Shown here one piece after another: positions 44,936 to 57,650 of a stretch of 64,000 bases of DNA. The stretch is from Mytilus edulis (Eukaryota > Mollusca > Bivalvia > Mytilida > Mytilidae), in assembly GCF_963676685.1 (NCBI RefSeq), contig NC_092356.1, positions 48,571,601 through 48,635,600 on the forward strand. The letters are read 5' to 3'. A program made the translations under genes and the position numbers. The stretch's first letter is position 1, and each line of letters begins with the position of its first letter. Under the pieces are notes generated by a model. It saw only the letters and a program-made list of their open reading frames with translations. It was not told the DNA's origin and did no database searches.

Positions 44936-47900
44936 TTGTAAAACAGCCAAGATTTACAAAACATTTCCAACAAAAACCTTCAGTTGGGCAATCTGACTGG
45001 AATCTAATTATCGCTACTGATAAATAATGCAACACTAATGATACATTTAAGTTTTGGAAGGATTTTATTCACAAAGAATGTTTCTCATTGATGTACGTCA
45101 TTTCTATGCTCTTGTCTTTTCGGAGTTTATATTGGAAATTAAATTGTTCGATGAAAGAGTCTAGCTCCACATTCCTATGCATATGATTGTCATATGTACG
45201 TGAGAATCATTCCATAAAACATCAGTTTGATATCCTTTCAATGCCAGACACTGTCTAGTGTGGAAAATCTGGCTAAACTTGTGCTGGATCAGACACTTGA
45301 ATCTTACATCGTTATTGATGTTAAGCAATTAGTTTAACGGGCCATCCGGAACTGTTAGATTGTATGACAGTCTTCCTTCCATACAGAACATCACTGCTAA
45401 ATAATTTGAACATTCAATTAGGTGATTATAATATAATTATTATTTGGCAATCCAAAGAGAACCTGAAAATATTAGACCAACGTACGTTTGAACAGAGATG
45501 CTAAAAAAAAATCCCCCCACAAAAAACCCCAGCCATTTTACTTTACAATCAAATTAAAAAAGTAGTTAGTTGCATGTCCCATCATCCTTTGGTTGTAGAC
45601 CCCAGATAAATATAATCTAAATTTCGTAGCATTTTCACCACCCCCTCCTTTTTTTTAACTGAATTTGTTCAAGGTATAGTGGTTTTACCCCTTTTCAGAT
45701 TTCAGTATGTCATGTTGTATATATTTTATAAATAAGATGAATTTCTAGTAAGTTTCTATGATATTTTTTATCATTTGACAAAATACTATGCATCTGAATT
45801 AAATTGTTTACTATTTGAAAAAGCGCGCCTTCTTATACTTTAATTTACCTCCCATTATTTCACATAGCAACACAAATTAAAAACTGCCAGACTTTGCTGC
45901 ATATCAATTTTTTTCCCCCGATAAAAATATATATCATGCAACATAATGAACTTTACTAATTGGGAGAAAATCAAGGTGTTCCGACCATTGGATAATATTT
46001 AAAAAAAATAATGAAAGGATGTCATGATTACAAGATTGATCCCTGACGACACTGAAAATCGAAAATTCACGAATTTACCTATCATATGATGATACGATGA
46101 GGTGATAAACTTAACAAGAAATAATTTACCTGATTCGTTATCATATTCACATTATGTTGACACGTCTTAGTTCGTTAAAGGGAAACATCGCAAAAAAATC
46201 AAAAATTGATATTATGTTCATTCTGTATAAAAATGCTCAAATTCATAGATATTAAAGTTTTATTCCGCTAGATAAGCGATCACCATCGATTTTTAATTTA
46301 GAGTATCAATTCTCTGCGTTCGGCCATTTTGTCTTCTTTCTCGATTAATAACAACGATATGTCTAGAAACCACAAAGGAACAAAACGACAGTAACTGATG
46401 TAGTCGTAATTGCGTGTCGATATCTTGTCACTCGTACGGTTGTTTTATCCGACTAACTAACTTGATACGGAAAATATTCTTATTTTTTTTTTTAATTACC
46501 ATGATCTGTTGTTTTTAAACTGTTAATATTGGAATTAGGTAAAAAGTCAAAGTTGAAATCATAAATAAGTGTTCCGTGAAAATTGTTTTCAAAAATCTAA
46601 TTTGTTCATAATTCTTTAAAGTAATAAACTTTTTTCAAATAAATTCTGATCTTCCCTCATCTGATCACCAGCATGGCTAAAGGTATTACTTCCAAAGGTA
46701 TTGTGAGGGGGGTGAGGTGACACGTCCAGGTATTCAAACGATTTCCTGTCGGGCTTGCAAGTTCATGCATCGTTTCACTTCTGCAGGTATTGATCAGTGT
46801 ACACGGCCGATAACTTATAACTTTCCATTTTGAACTATCAGATGTATAATATACAAGTCTGTCTTACTTGTCATTACTAAACTCATACGCTTGTTTATAA
46901 ATAACATTTCTGGTGTAAATTTAAGAATATTATTCATAAAAATATAAATAATACCCCAAAAAATAAGAATTGATGAAATTAAAATCTATTTAAATATTTT
47001 TTCCAAGGGTGAATTTGGGCAAATGTGATATATACTCGTTGTCAATAGTGAAGGACAGAGTGGAACATACCAGAAATATTGATTTAAAAAATGAACGCAC
47101 TTGTCGACGATTCGTTTAAATACGACTGGGTAAAAAGTTACGGAACTATAGCGCAATTTAAAATATATACATGTATACATTGAACATAAGAAAAAAATAT
47201 ATATTTTGAATAAATTGGGGTAAAAGTTTTGTAAATAGACTAGTCCACGTATGCGAACAGTATGTAATCATCGAATGTCGATAGACTATTGTATACCAAA
47301 AGAAGAAGAAGAGAACAAATTTGATTTAAATACAGGTCGATGTATAACTTGCTTTGGTTCATCGAAGTTGTGGACATAGTAAAATCACAGATTTATATTT
47401 CAATAAGATTGTTCTCGAACAAAGGAAGGAATTCGTCATCACAATTGTTATATATGCCACTGGACGGACACTAATTATAAAAATAAAATGCTAGTCCGCT
47501 AAATAGGGGTATTCTTGTCAGATAAAGGACTTTTAGTTATATTAAAAAAAAAAGGGTAATATGACATTTAATTGGTTCTGTCTTTTTTTTTTTAAACATC
47601 GTTAAAAAGATGTGTGTCTAAGGTGAACGCCACAAGAACCCTGTAATACTAGTACGAGAGTATAGCATGTAAACATTCCTTCTCAATAATATGGTTGTAT
47701 TGGAAATCTTTTCATACAGATTGACAACTCATGGTCCGATATGCATGTAATATTTGCCACATGACGCCCATAGTTCTTTCTACCATCGTCATCTTATTCT
47801 TTAATATTGCTGTTAACATCGATGGTTCACACCCAAACAAAATGGGAGTGATGTACCTTCAGAGCTTCTCCGTGTTATAACTTGTGAATCTTAATATATA

Positions 47901-48859
47901 GACGAAATTTCGGTATTGAAATGAATCTACATCTCACAAACAGGATGTTTAAATAACGATTTTGAGTAATCCCCTAACGAACCAATATAAACGTATGGCA
48001 AGATATAACCATGATTGAAGGAATTTAGTTTTTGTCAGACGCAAGAACTCATCACTATCATAAACGTATACGTATATATGCATGCAGTTTCAAATATCAA
48101 GAACAAGCGGTCGATGTCTATAGTCCGTTTTCTAACTGTTCAGAGTTAGACATGTCACTTGTTCATTCTTGAAAGCCTTCAAATTCCCCGTCCAACGATT
48201 GGAACTCTTTCTGGTTGTGTTGACTATATATGCTTGTATGGTTATTCTGTCGTTCAAGTTATCTGTACAACTGGTTGCATTTCCCCTCCTTTCCAAAACA
48301 AACAAACTAACGAAACGCTACTAGTCTGCTTTCTCTGGAGCTCATCCTCAATGGAGCTCATCCTCAATGGCGCTTATACGTCAGGAAACTTACATATATA
48401 CAAATAATGATTGTTTCAAGAACAACGATGTAGGGACGAACTATTTTAATTTCGTCAATATCAGTTGTGCATGACTAAAATATAAGTTTTATTACAACAA
48501 CTGTATTTGGTCTCGAATGTATGTTAAACTAATTAATGTGTTTTAATAGACTAGCTCAAATCCTCATCCAAATAATATAATCTACAAGTACTAATCGTTT
48601 CCTACCACACCGAGATTTAATGCCAAGCGGTAGACATATTTTTAATAGGTACTAATTAAGTAATTCAATGAACAATATTATTGATAACAATAATTAATCA
48701 TTAATGTGCAAAGATTAAAAAACAACAGTAGTTTTTCTTTATTTGTACGTATCATATTGCGCTTCGTTATAGAGTTATCTTCAAATAGTTTCAGATATTA
48801 ATTAATACATGGGTTTCAAAAGTCTAAATGTAAGTATTCTCGTACATTTTTTGGTAAAC
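44936..48859. other. Intergenic, no gene seen
   Basis: About 3.9 kb of AT-rich sequence with homopolymer runs. A duplicated 18-bp block (GGAGCTCATCCTCAATGG) lies at about 48337-48370. I find no exon with good splice sites and no transposase-like frame. Confidence 0.4.
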
Positions 48860-49388
48860 GGACAGAAAGTCTGTCACAGGACAAAAAGTCACAGGACATA
48901 AAGTCACAAATTTGATAGGACAAAAAGTCACAGGACAAAAAGTCACAGGACAAAAAGTCACAAATAATTCGGTGACAATTGTTTGAATACATAAGAGAAA
49001 TATTTTGAAATATTTACTTTTTAATACATATATTCATATTAAAGTTTAGAAAATGTGTCATTATACTTGATAAATCGAGATTTATTTAATTTTACTCAGG
49101 CAAAAGATACATTTCTTGGCACCATGAAGCCATTTAAGTGCCAAACCACTTTGACATTTTGTTTTTTTTTAACAATTATTTGATCATCTTTGATATTTTT
49201 TTGATAAATTTTGTCAACAAAGTTGGTTTATATACAATAGTTCAAGAAAAATACAAAAATATTTTTGTAGAAATAAGCGGTTTTTATTCAAAGAAAATAA
49301 TCAGAAAAAATGAATTTTGACTTTTTGTCCTGTGACTTTTTGTCCGTGACTTTTTGTCTGTGACTTTTTGTCCTGTGACTTTCTGTCC
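48860..49388. mobile_element. Foldback-like element with minisatellite arms
   Basis: The left arm (48860-48965) has about six units related to GGACAAAAAGTCACA; the right arm (49318-49388) has about five units of the reverse complement. Both ends are the variant unit GGACAGAAAG. The centre (about 350 bp) is AT-rich and codes for nothing evident. Inverted terminal arms made of short direct repeats are the structure of foldback transposons and some MITEs. No target duplication is certain. Confidence 0.75.
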
Positions 49389-52300
49389 TACATTCCATTT
49401 TTTGCCTAATAAAGACAATCAAAATGCTTTGGTAAAGCTATTTCTAATTTCTAAGTTCCCCTTTTTTTATGAGACATAAATCAAGGACAGGAGGTGTATA
49501 TCATTTCATTCTGACACATGAATTAAGTTTCCCGTCTTTAACCGAAAATTGTTTATTTCTTAGTAAATTAATTTATTTGAATTCAAATAAATAATAGCAC
49601 CAAATATAATTAAATAATTCCACGGCGATCTATTTTCATTTGTCACCAACTTGAATATGTATTTTAAATGTGTGTATTAAATGCTCCCTTGTTCTATAAT
49701 CCACTGATCCAAATAGACAGTCACACCTGGCAAGGTGTGCCCTAGAGGCGTGGTTAACATGATACCGAAGTGCAAATAACAATTTACCTTTCAACAAGCC
49801 ATCTACGAGTTTTGCCACAGAACCGTGAATACACACATCGTATAAACCTAGTCATAATAGCAGAGACAGTAAAAGGTCATTAAGAGTACACCAACATATT
49901 GTCTTTACAGATTATTGTACTTTAATTTGTTCACCTTATCAGTCCGAAAATGCATCAATTAAAAATAAAACATTTTGTGTTGTCTAAAAAATTAATTTGA
50001 ATATATACGTTTAACATAGAAAATTTATCTCATGAATATGTACAATTGCACGTCTGTGCGTTTTATCTTCTTATTATCGGCTGGTTATTAGATAAAGCAG
50101 AAGTCATCGACGCGCTTACGATTACGTTAAAATATGATTAAAAACCAAGACTTTTAATGATTGTATTTTAAATCCCGGCATGCAAAAACCAGGAGAAAAC
50201 GTCACGACCTACAGAAAGTTGTTAATATTTTTTCATTGATTATTGAATTTCTCCTTTATTACTGCAATTATAGCGATAAAACTTTGTGAATATATATATT
50301 ATGTCATAATGAACATATTTAAACCACAAGTAAAAAAATCGCGAATTTTCCCTTTAATGCTAGCTCATTTTAAACAAGCTAAACAATTACAGCATCATCC
50401 GTTTTTTTTATTACCGATTACCTCTAGTCAGAAGAGCGCACTGTTTACAGGGGAGGTAATATTTTGTCACCAGTTCACCCACTAATCACAATGCTTGAGC
50501 TAATGTTTATATACAAACAAAGCGATCAAGCCAACCAAAGCCTTACTCTACCAGCTTAGGAAATTAGCTGTAATAGTAAACAATAATAAAACAAAAAGGT
50601 GTACATGCCAAATGGACAGGAAATCCAAAATACTATTGTGTTCAAGTAAAACGGAAATGAAAACAAATAAAAAAAACTGGTATAGCAAAATGTGGCATGT
50701 GTATCAAATGTCATGTTTAAAACAATTTTATATTAATGATTAAAAAAACCCAACGCAAACCTATAAAATGAAATAAAGTATTAAATATACTACAAGCTTC
50801 ACGTAAGTCTCTTACGATCAAATTATGTAATTATGAAAAAACTGCATGGAATATTCGATTTAATATAGTCTCATAACTTTTTATGTCATTGTATTATGCT
50901 ATTTTTCTCTGCTGTCTATTCATGTTTTATATTATGTAATAATTACATTAGATGTATGTTTCATTACAATACGTTATTCTGATTGGCTAACTGCACATCA
51001 TGTGCTATTCCTTAAGCAGTTGTGTCACTCAATAAAACTTCTCATTCATGATGACACGAGGTCCCACAATAAAGTGCACAGGTAAATGAAATAAAAACTT
51101 GATAAAAGGCGTGTTTTCATGATCCTATAGGTAAAAATGTAATTATAAGTATTGAATGCTTTTTTTTGTAACTTTTCCGCGCTTCATACAAAATGTACTT
51201 CGGTCAACGCTTTTACACCCCAATAAATTTACAAAAAAGAGCATTCAATTCTTAAATATATGCTGTTCATTTTGCCATACTAGCATGTCTATGCTTTTGC
51301 AATAAAGCTTCATTCATTCATTTTTTTTACATATGGCGATATTACTGTTCGTCCCCTTCTTGTTTGTGTATGTTGCTGCAACAAATAAAACTTAAAGATC
51401 GTCGAAGTCAAAAATTTATTGGTTTTGAATTTTTAAAGAGATGGGAGGTACCAAGGAGGCCTTCAAATACCATATGTCGAAGAGAGATTTTAAACACAAT
51501 GACAAAACACATAAATTGATAGAAAATCCAGTTCACAGAACTCAGCATAGAAAATTTAACACTGAGTAACCAGAACCGTTAATTTTAACTAAATCTGTCT
51601 AAAGTGGCTGTTGCTCAACTGAATCTATAGAAAATGTAAACAATTACTTATTTCCTACCCATAAAATGTTATTTTCATCAATATACAAATAATGGATGAT
51701 TAACAATGAGACAAGGGTGACCAAGTCATTAAAGGATCACCAAGTTATTAAAGATTTTTCCATTTTCTGAAGTTCTGATATAAAGATGAAAGAAAGAAAT
51801 CTTTGAAAATGATAATATAAAGTACAGATGATCGTTTGCCTAGAGTTTTTTCCTGAAAAGTCACGACAATTCATAGAATTTGGAGCCTGTTGAGATGTTT
51901 CTGTTATTGGGGAAATAAGCATGGCATTATAAACTTGGTACTTTTCTTGATTTCTTACTAGGAAGACTCTAAATCAAACAGATGTATTGAAAATTTTAAA
52001 GATAAGATATATGACTAAAAGACCCTGTAATTTAAAGTAGCCAAAACCATATAAGGTCAACTTTTAATCTGAATACGACGGGATTAGTATTACAGATGAA
52101 ATTTCGCATTTTAAACATCTATATGAAATCCTGAAATAGCATTAATAGGTTACGGATTTTGTTCGCGAACGCAAACACATTTTATACGTAGACATTTCTA
52201 TACGTTCAGGCATTACACATCCAATTTTTATGGTAATATTCTATACAAAGACCAATACTAATAAGCTAACCAAACATTTAACAGTGCGGCCTCCAACAAC

Positions 52301-53352
52301 ACGAAAAACCCTTACCGTATAATAGTCGACTACAATAGGTCCCGACTTGAAAATATGAATCAATTCAATTAAGAAAACTAACAGCTTAATTTATAACAAA
52401 CCAATTTTCGAAAAAAGCAAATATGATAGACATGAACCAGCGACAACAACTGAACTATAACTGTCACTGAATTTAGACAAGCACATAAGTAGTTATCTAA
52501 TGGGCATTATAGAGAACAGCAATCTATCAAGAATAGCAATAATGTCTGACATCAGTTTTAGCAAAATTTAGCGAAATTTTCAAGAGTTCACTTTCATAAT
52601 TAATCTACAATGAAAAGTCATGTAGCATTTTATGGTGCATGGAAAGCCATGTACTATGAAAAATAGAAGGGGTAAATACTGGCTTTCCACTCGACGAGAA
52701 TGGGTGATTATGTTTTTAAAACATAATTGCTCCGGGCAAGTCCCTCGCTTTAAATTTCATAGTATATACCTTTTCGTTGACTAACCTAGACTTAAAAGTA
52801 ACCCTCGGCTTTCCTCGGCTAGGTCTTCGGGTTTAATTATTTATAAAACATTACCTTGTATTTTCTAACTTGTACTTGGGATGACGAAAATTCAGTAGCA
52901 ATATAACAATTTTAATTCGCGAAAAAAAATGTACCAAAAATGAAAATTGCGTTTTCAATATTACAAAAAATATGTTGAAGGTTTGGCATGGCTGTGATGA
53001 TGAACTAAATATATTGAATACGTCACTTTATTTATTTTTTTCAAGATTTTTTTTATTTTAACCCCCCCCCCCCGCCCCAAACAACAATAGAAACATTGGT
53101 CTAGATTGCCAGATGCTGAAGTTTCCGATTCAATTTTATGTTAAGGGAGCTCATACCATTTGATTTTTGTTTTGGGAAGAGTGGGGGAGGGAGAGGGGCT
53201 AGGATGCTAAAAACTGTCCTACTCATGCCAAGAAATTGGCACGTTGAAATTCTGCAAACACCCCATAGAGCAAATTACATGGATGATTAATATTGAACAT
53301 TTGGTATATGGCTGTGTTCTAAGCGACACGTACATGAAGGTCGTAAATTAAT
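49389..53352. other. Intergenic, no gene seen
   Basis: AT-rich. At about 50950-51060 the sequence 'attctgattggctaactgca' through 'gtgtcactcaataaaact' looks like part of a dispersed repeat, and 51290-51310 ends 'gcaataaagcttc' like a retroelement 3' end. A small minus-strand frame at 49636-49836 has an almost normal amino-acid mix but no splice context. Confidence 0.35.
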
Positions 53353-53384
53353 TTGTTAAATGAAATCAAATCTTTAACTACTAA

Positions 53385-53535
53385 TTGGTGCCGTAGGAGG
53401 TCGACCCGGAAATTTAAGCGAGGATTTTTTGGCATGTATCAGATAGAAAACTCAGGGTTAGAATTCATAGAACAAAAAAGTGGAAGTGGCAAATATTTCA
53501 TGTATATTTTGGACACAGAGAATTACCCCGGCACC
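53385..53535 (+). other. Possible 5' internal part of the LTR element before the gap
   Basis: 'aattggtgccgtaggaggtc' followed by 'gacccggaaat' resembles a TGGTGCC-type primer binding site of LTR retrotransposons, and a plus-strand frame (from 53353) runs into the gap. No 5' LTR matching 55318-56025 lies just upstream, so the link to the gag on the other side of the gap is uncertain. Confidence 0.3.
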
Positions 53536-53635
53536 NNNNNNNNNNNNNNNNNNNNNNNNNNNNNNNNNNNNNNNNNNNNNNNNNNNNNNNNNNNNNNNNN
53601 NNNNNNNNNNNNNNNNNNNNNNNNNNNNNNNNNNN
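53536..53635. other. Assembly gap of exactly 100 N
   Basis: One hundred consecutive N. The round number is the usual placeholder for a gap of unknown size, so the distance and even the adjacency of the two sides should not be trusted. Confidence 0.98.
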
Positions 53636-53636
53636 T

Positions 53637-54365
53637 ACTCCTGTTCAGTTGCAAAGCTACAGTTTTTTGAAAAGGTTGTTAATGCAACGTTTTAATCCTA
53701 AGGAAAGGATACTTTTTTATAAATTTCAACTGAAAAATTGTACAATTTTGCCAGATGAATCTGTGTTTGATTTTGGACATAGATTAAAACTTTTATGCCA
53801 TCGTGCATATCCAGATAATTTCCATAGTATGGAACCTTATGGTATGGACATTTTCATTGACAAATTAGAGAAGGAAATGGGAGAGTTTGTTCGTTTTAAG
53901 CATCCTACAACTTTTGATGATGCTATATTTTTGGCTACAGAGTTTGAGTCTTTTAAGTTGACAGTTGAACCTGTTGAATGTGAAATTAAGGAAAGTGAAG
54001 AAAGTTTAGATTTTAGTTGTTTGAAGTCTGGTTTTGATCAAATTGTCAAAGTTTTTAAGAAGCTTGTTTATAGGAAGTTTAAAGTTAAAAAATGTTTTAA
54101 TTGTTTGGTAGTTGGACATATCAGAGCTAATTGTCCCAATAAAGTTTGTAAAAGTGTCAATTCTGTTCATGTTGTTGAAACAGAAAAACCAGTTTCTATT
54201 TCAGTTAATACATGTCATAAGAATGTGAAAAAATCATGCAAAGTTGTCAAAAGAGTTCAAAGTTTATTTCCATCTGATTTGCATAGCTATTTATCTGATT
54301 ATTTGACTTCTAACATGGATGAGTTTTCTTGTTTGAAGGATAAGCCAGTTAAAGTTTTCATATAG
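53637..54365 (+). CDS. LTR retrotransposon Gag, partial at the gap
   Basis: An open frame from the gap edge to TAG, about 242 codons, with no breaks. The N-terminal part (FLKRLLMQRFNPKERILFY, then F-x-x-RL-x-x-L-x-x-RAYP) has the pattern of the Ty3/gypsy-type retrotransposon Gag capsid region. Near residue 150 is a zinc knuckle, CFNCLVVGHIRANC, exactly C-x2-C-x4-H-x4-C, followed by a basic, cysteine-containing tail. Its start is lost in the gap. No protease, reverse transcriptase or integrase frame follows before the LTR at 55318, so the element is non-autonomous or internally deleted. The uninterrupted frame suggests it is fairly young. Confidence 0.8.
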   Translation, partial: TPVQLQSYSFLKRLLMQRFNPKERILFYKFQLKNCTILPDESVFDFGHRLKLLCHRAYPDNFHSMEPYGMDIFIDKLEKEMGEFVRFKHPTTFDDAIFLATEFESFKLTVEPVECEIKESEESLDFSCLKSGFDQIVKVFKKLVYRKFKVKKCFNCLVVGHIRANCPNKVCKSVNSVHVVETEKPVSISVNTCHKNVKKSCKVVKRVQSLFPSDLHSYLSDYLTSNMDEFSCLKDKPVKVFI

Positions 54366-54803
54366 TATGTTTTATTTGTTTTAATTTGTATATTTAGTAT
54401 TTTACTTATTTTGTCAATTATATTATTGTTTAATAGGTATGGTTTCAAAGTTTTTGGATTTGTTGTTTTTCTTGGTCACGTTAATGAGCCGGTTTTGTTA
54501 TCGAAACCACCCTCAAAAACGTTGTTTGATTAGATTGTGTTTTCTTTAGATGTTGGTTTGTTTAGATTGTGCTTAAGTTTTTTGTTTGAATAGGTTTATT
54601 AATGAGTTTGCTCATTTATTTGGATTTTTAACCTCTCTGAACAAGTTTTATTGTTATAAATTTGTTTCATTGGGTTATGGTATTCCTTTTGTGACTTTTT
54701 GAAGTCATGGCAGAAATCTATTGAGTGGCAGTTAGTTTATGTGCGAAGACAACCAGCTGATATAGTAAGCCGTTCTTGTATCGAGAACACCTTTCTTACT
54801 TTT

Positions 54804-54985
54804 GGTACAACGTTTGATCATCTTGAACCCGGAATCATATGTTAAACGTGATTCTGTGAGATCTACAATGGTGGACTAAACCTGGTACAACGATGGACTT
54901 TAAGAACCCGAAAACACATGTTAAAAGTGTTTTTTTTGTGAGATCAACAATTGGTGGACTATACCTGGTACAACTTGAACCATGC
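54804..54985 (+). repeat. Diverged tandem units of about 80 bp within the LTR element
   Basis: GGTACAACG starts units at 54804 and 54884, and a partial third at 54967 (GGTACAACTTGAAC). Each has 'acatgttaaa' and 'gtgagatc.acaa..tggtggact' in the same order. They lie between gag and the polypurine tract, where pol would be expected. Confidence 0.6.
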
Positions 54986-55305
54986 AGATTAGCCGTATTT
55001 ACATTCCGTTTCCGTTTGAGGGACTATTTGTGGAATGCTGTACATATGCTGTGTCCATTTACCGTTGGATATATATGCTATCGATTATTGTACTTTATAA
55101 ACTGTGTTTACCACTTATTCCTGGACGTTTATATCGTGTGGAACTTTCCTGATGGTTGGGCCGTGTGTTAGTTTGACATTTTTGTGACATTAATTGACAT
55201 TTTGTTTGCATTGTTTTATATTGTTTATTGTTTTCAACACATCTATTTTAAATATTTTTTTCCCAAATATTAATTTCTTTTATTATTAAATTAATATTTG
55301 TCCTT

Positions 55306-55317
55306 AGGGGGGAGGAA
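55306..55317 (+). other. Polypurine tract of the LTR element
   Basis: AGGGGGGAGGAA directly precedes the LTR start TGTAATAG, the expected position of the plus-strand priming site. Confidence 0.75.
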
Positions 55318-56025
55318 TGTAATAGATGTGCCTTGATGTGTCTAGGTTAATTCCCCTTAATTTGGACAGATTAATTATTTAGTATTTAAATGTTTATTTT
55401 AAGTTTAATTTTATTTAAACACAGTAAGATAAAAGTAAGGATTGTTAATTTAACTGTTTTAGTATTTAACTTTCGATGTTTTTATAATGTTTTATGAATA
55501 TTTATTTATTCAACTTTTCTTCAGTACCGTTTCAGTTAAAGTTACCCTGTTTAATGACAAGTTTAGAATATCATTTGATATTGAGTCGGAGTCGGCCTTG
55601 CACAGGCCTCCAAATACTCGCCGGACTGTATCAGTTCACTCGAGTTTAGAGTTAGCCACTACTTTGGTGCAGTTCGCCAGAGTTAGTCACCCCTTTAAGG
55701 TGCAAATTTCACTACTTCAAAAACACAACGCGAAGCAAATTTACTTTACTTTTAAGACTAACTCTGGGAACACTTCATTTTCATTTTACCTTTGAAATTA
55801 CTCTATTTTTGAACTTCAGTTTAGAAAGTTTTCTGATTCCTATTTATATCCGACTTTGTTTAATACATGCAATTATTGTACATATGTGAATAAAATATAG
55901 TTTCGTTTGATCATTGTCTGTTGTTCAGCCATAATCTGATATCAGGTATCCCAATGGTCGAATAGGGGCGAAGTACTGGCCGCTACACGTCCCGGAAGGT
56001 GTCGTCACCGACCCCCTCCGTTACA
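55318..56025 (+). mobile_element. 3' LTR, 708 bp
   Basis: Starts TGTAA after the polypurine tract and ends TTACA, the short inverted TG...CA termini of an LTR. It contains AATAAA at about 55889 for poly(A) addition. The end CCCCCTCCGTTACA is GC-richer. The 5' LTR is not in the window, which fits truncation or the assembly gap. Bases after the LTR are GGTTA; without the 5' side the target duplication cannot be verified. The 102-codon frame inside the LTR is not a gene. Confidence 0.75.
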
Positions 56026-56080
56026 GGTTACTTGGCTAGCGGTTATTGTTTAGCCGTAAACGACATTAAAATCACTTTAA

Positions 56081-56195
56081 GTCCAATTGAATCTAATTAA
56101 AATTTAACTTCTCACTCGCTCATTGTTTATGCTTGGTCGCTGCATAAAAAAATGAGCGAGTGAGAGATTTAATTTTAATTAGATTGCTTTGAGTC
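56081..56195. mobile_element. Hairpin MITE next to the LTR
   Basis: 'aatctaattaaaatttaact' and 'tctcactcgctcatt' on the left are mirrored by 'aatgagcgagtgagaga' and 'taattttaattagatt' on the right, with a short loop around TTGGTCGC. The arms are about 50 nt. It lies 55 bp beyond the LTR end. Confidence 0.65.
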
Positions 56196-57394
56196 GAGCA
56201 CACCGTGCCCAAGAAGGAATACTTTTCGAAGTTTTTATAGCTGCTGTACCATAGTACGGTTTATGGTGTGTATATCGAGGAACCGTTATTATTTAAATAC
56301 GACATTGACTTGCCATGAGTATCTTTTACGGTTGGAGGCTAAATGAGTTTGTCCTTTACTTATAGGACAGTACGCTTCTTATAGAAGAATATTTAAAAAA
56401 AAAAAAGCAATGATTATTTGTCAATCACGCCCAGAAAAGCAGAATCATTAATTTTACAATTTCCAAACATAATGTAAAAAATAGAGTAGAATAAAAAAGA
56501 ATAAATTGAACAATAAATAACATTAGACTAATAATTAGATTTGAAATAATTGATCAACCGATTCAAAAATCAATTATTGGTTTCCGGAAATTACAGCTTT
56601 TCCGACTTTGGTTGGTAACTTAGACGCTGACATTATCAAAACAATGGCGCTAAATAGATGAAGTGAAAGAAAATCTAATGTTTGTCTCCCACCCATAACA
56701 TAGTTTGAATGTAAAGGTAAGTGTTCAAGTGCTGTTAAGTTGAGTTCACTGTTTACTATTCCGTGCATTGCTAATCAATCCTCATTAGGCCAATGCAAAC
56801 GCTGGGAAAATAGATCGATAAATGACAGAAGTCAAATAATGGATTCAGATGCTGCATACTTATGAGAATATTAACATACATGTATTTAAACCTATTTTTT
56901 CTTGACCTTATACTCGAGGAGAATCAAGCATGTATACCATTTTTTGTTGTTTATTGAAATCTTTTTCATAGAAATAAGAAAGAAGTTCCCCATAATATTT
57001 GAATTTTGATCCAAAGAACTTTTACATTTTACAGCATATATAACAAAATAATATGAGGCAGGAATTACCTGTGAATGGGGACGATTGATTTAAAAAAAAA
57101 AATCAACAATGTTAAAAAGAGACGAAAACACTGTAACGTTTCCGATTTTGGTTCTGTTGTTAGAGATTTTAGTTGTGACGTTATTTAAGTTATGACGTCA
57201 TATTCAATGTAAACATAGAAACACTGTCATCAGGTAACGTTTTTTTAATAACAAACATTTTTTTTAAAATGAATTAGTATTAGTTCCTTTCTTAGATTGA
57301 CAAAAATACATTTTATTCAAAGTCTCATGCAAACAAGACCGGAAACGGAAGTAGATTTCTGCGCCGATCCGGAAATTCAAAAACGCGACAAAAA
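56196..57394. other. Intergenic, no gene seen
   Basis: AT-rich. The 64-codon minus-strand frame at 56574-56768 has no exon features. Short segments at 57170-57240 contain repeated TGACGTCA-like words but no defined element. Confidence 0.4.
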
Positions 57395-57650
57395 AAATGA
57401 CACAGACATTAACAATTATAGGTCACTGTGCAGCCTTCAACAATGAGCAAAGCCCATACCGCATAGTCAGCTACATGTATATGGCTATAAAAGGCCCTGA
57501 TAAGACAATGTAAAACAATTCAAACGAGAAAACTAATGGCCTTATTTATATATAAAAAATGAACGAAAAAAAATATGTAACACAAACAAACGACAACCAC
57601 TGAATTACAGGCTCCTGACTTGGGACAGGCACATACATTTGTACATAATA
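57395..57650 (+). repeat. R1 repeat, 5'-truncated
   Basis: 'tataggtcactgtgcagcct', 'caacaatgagcaaagcccat', 'tagtcagctacatgtat' and 'ctcctgacttgggacaggca' match the 3' half of the R1 copy at 14.1 kb. Confidence 0.65.

Noticed and set aside
49636-49836. 66-codon minus-strand frame with balanced composition
   Set aside because: No acceptor, donor or recognised motif; kept only as a note within the intergenic entry.
54893-55171. 92-codon plus-strand frame
   Set aside because: Begins in the 80-bp tandem units of the LTR element and shows no protease, reverse transcriptase or envelope motif.
55487-55795. 102-codon plus-strand frame
   Set aside because: Entirely inside the LTR; no Gag or Pol similarity.
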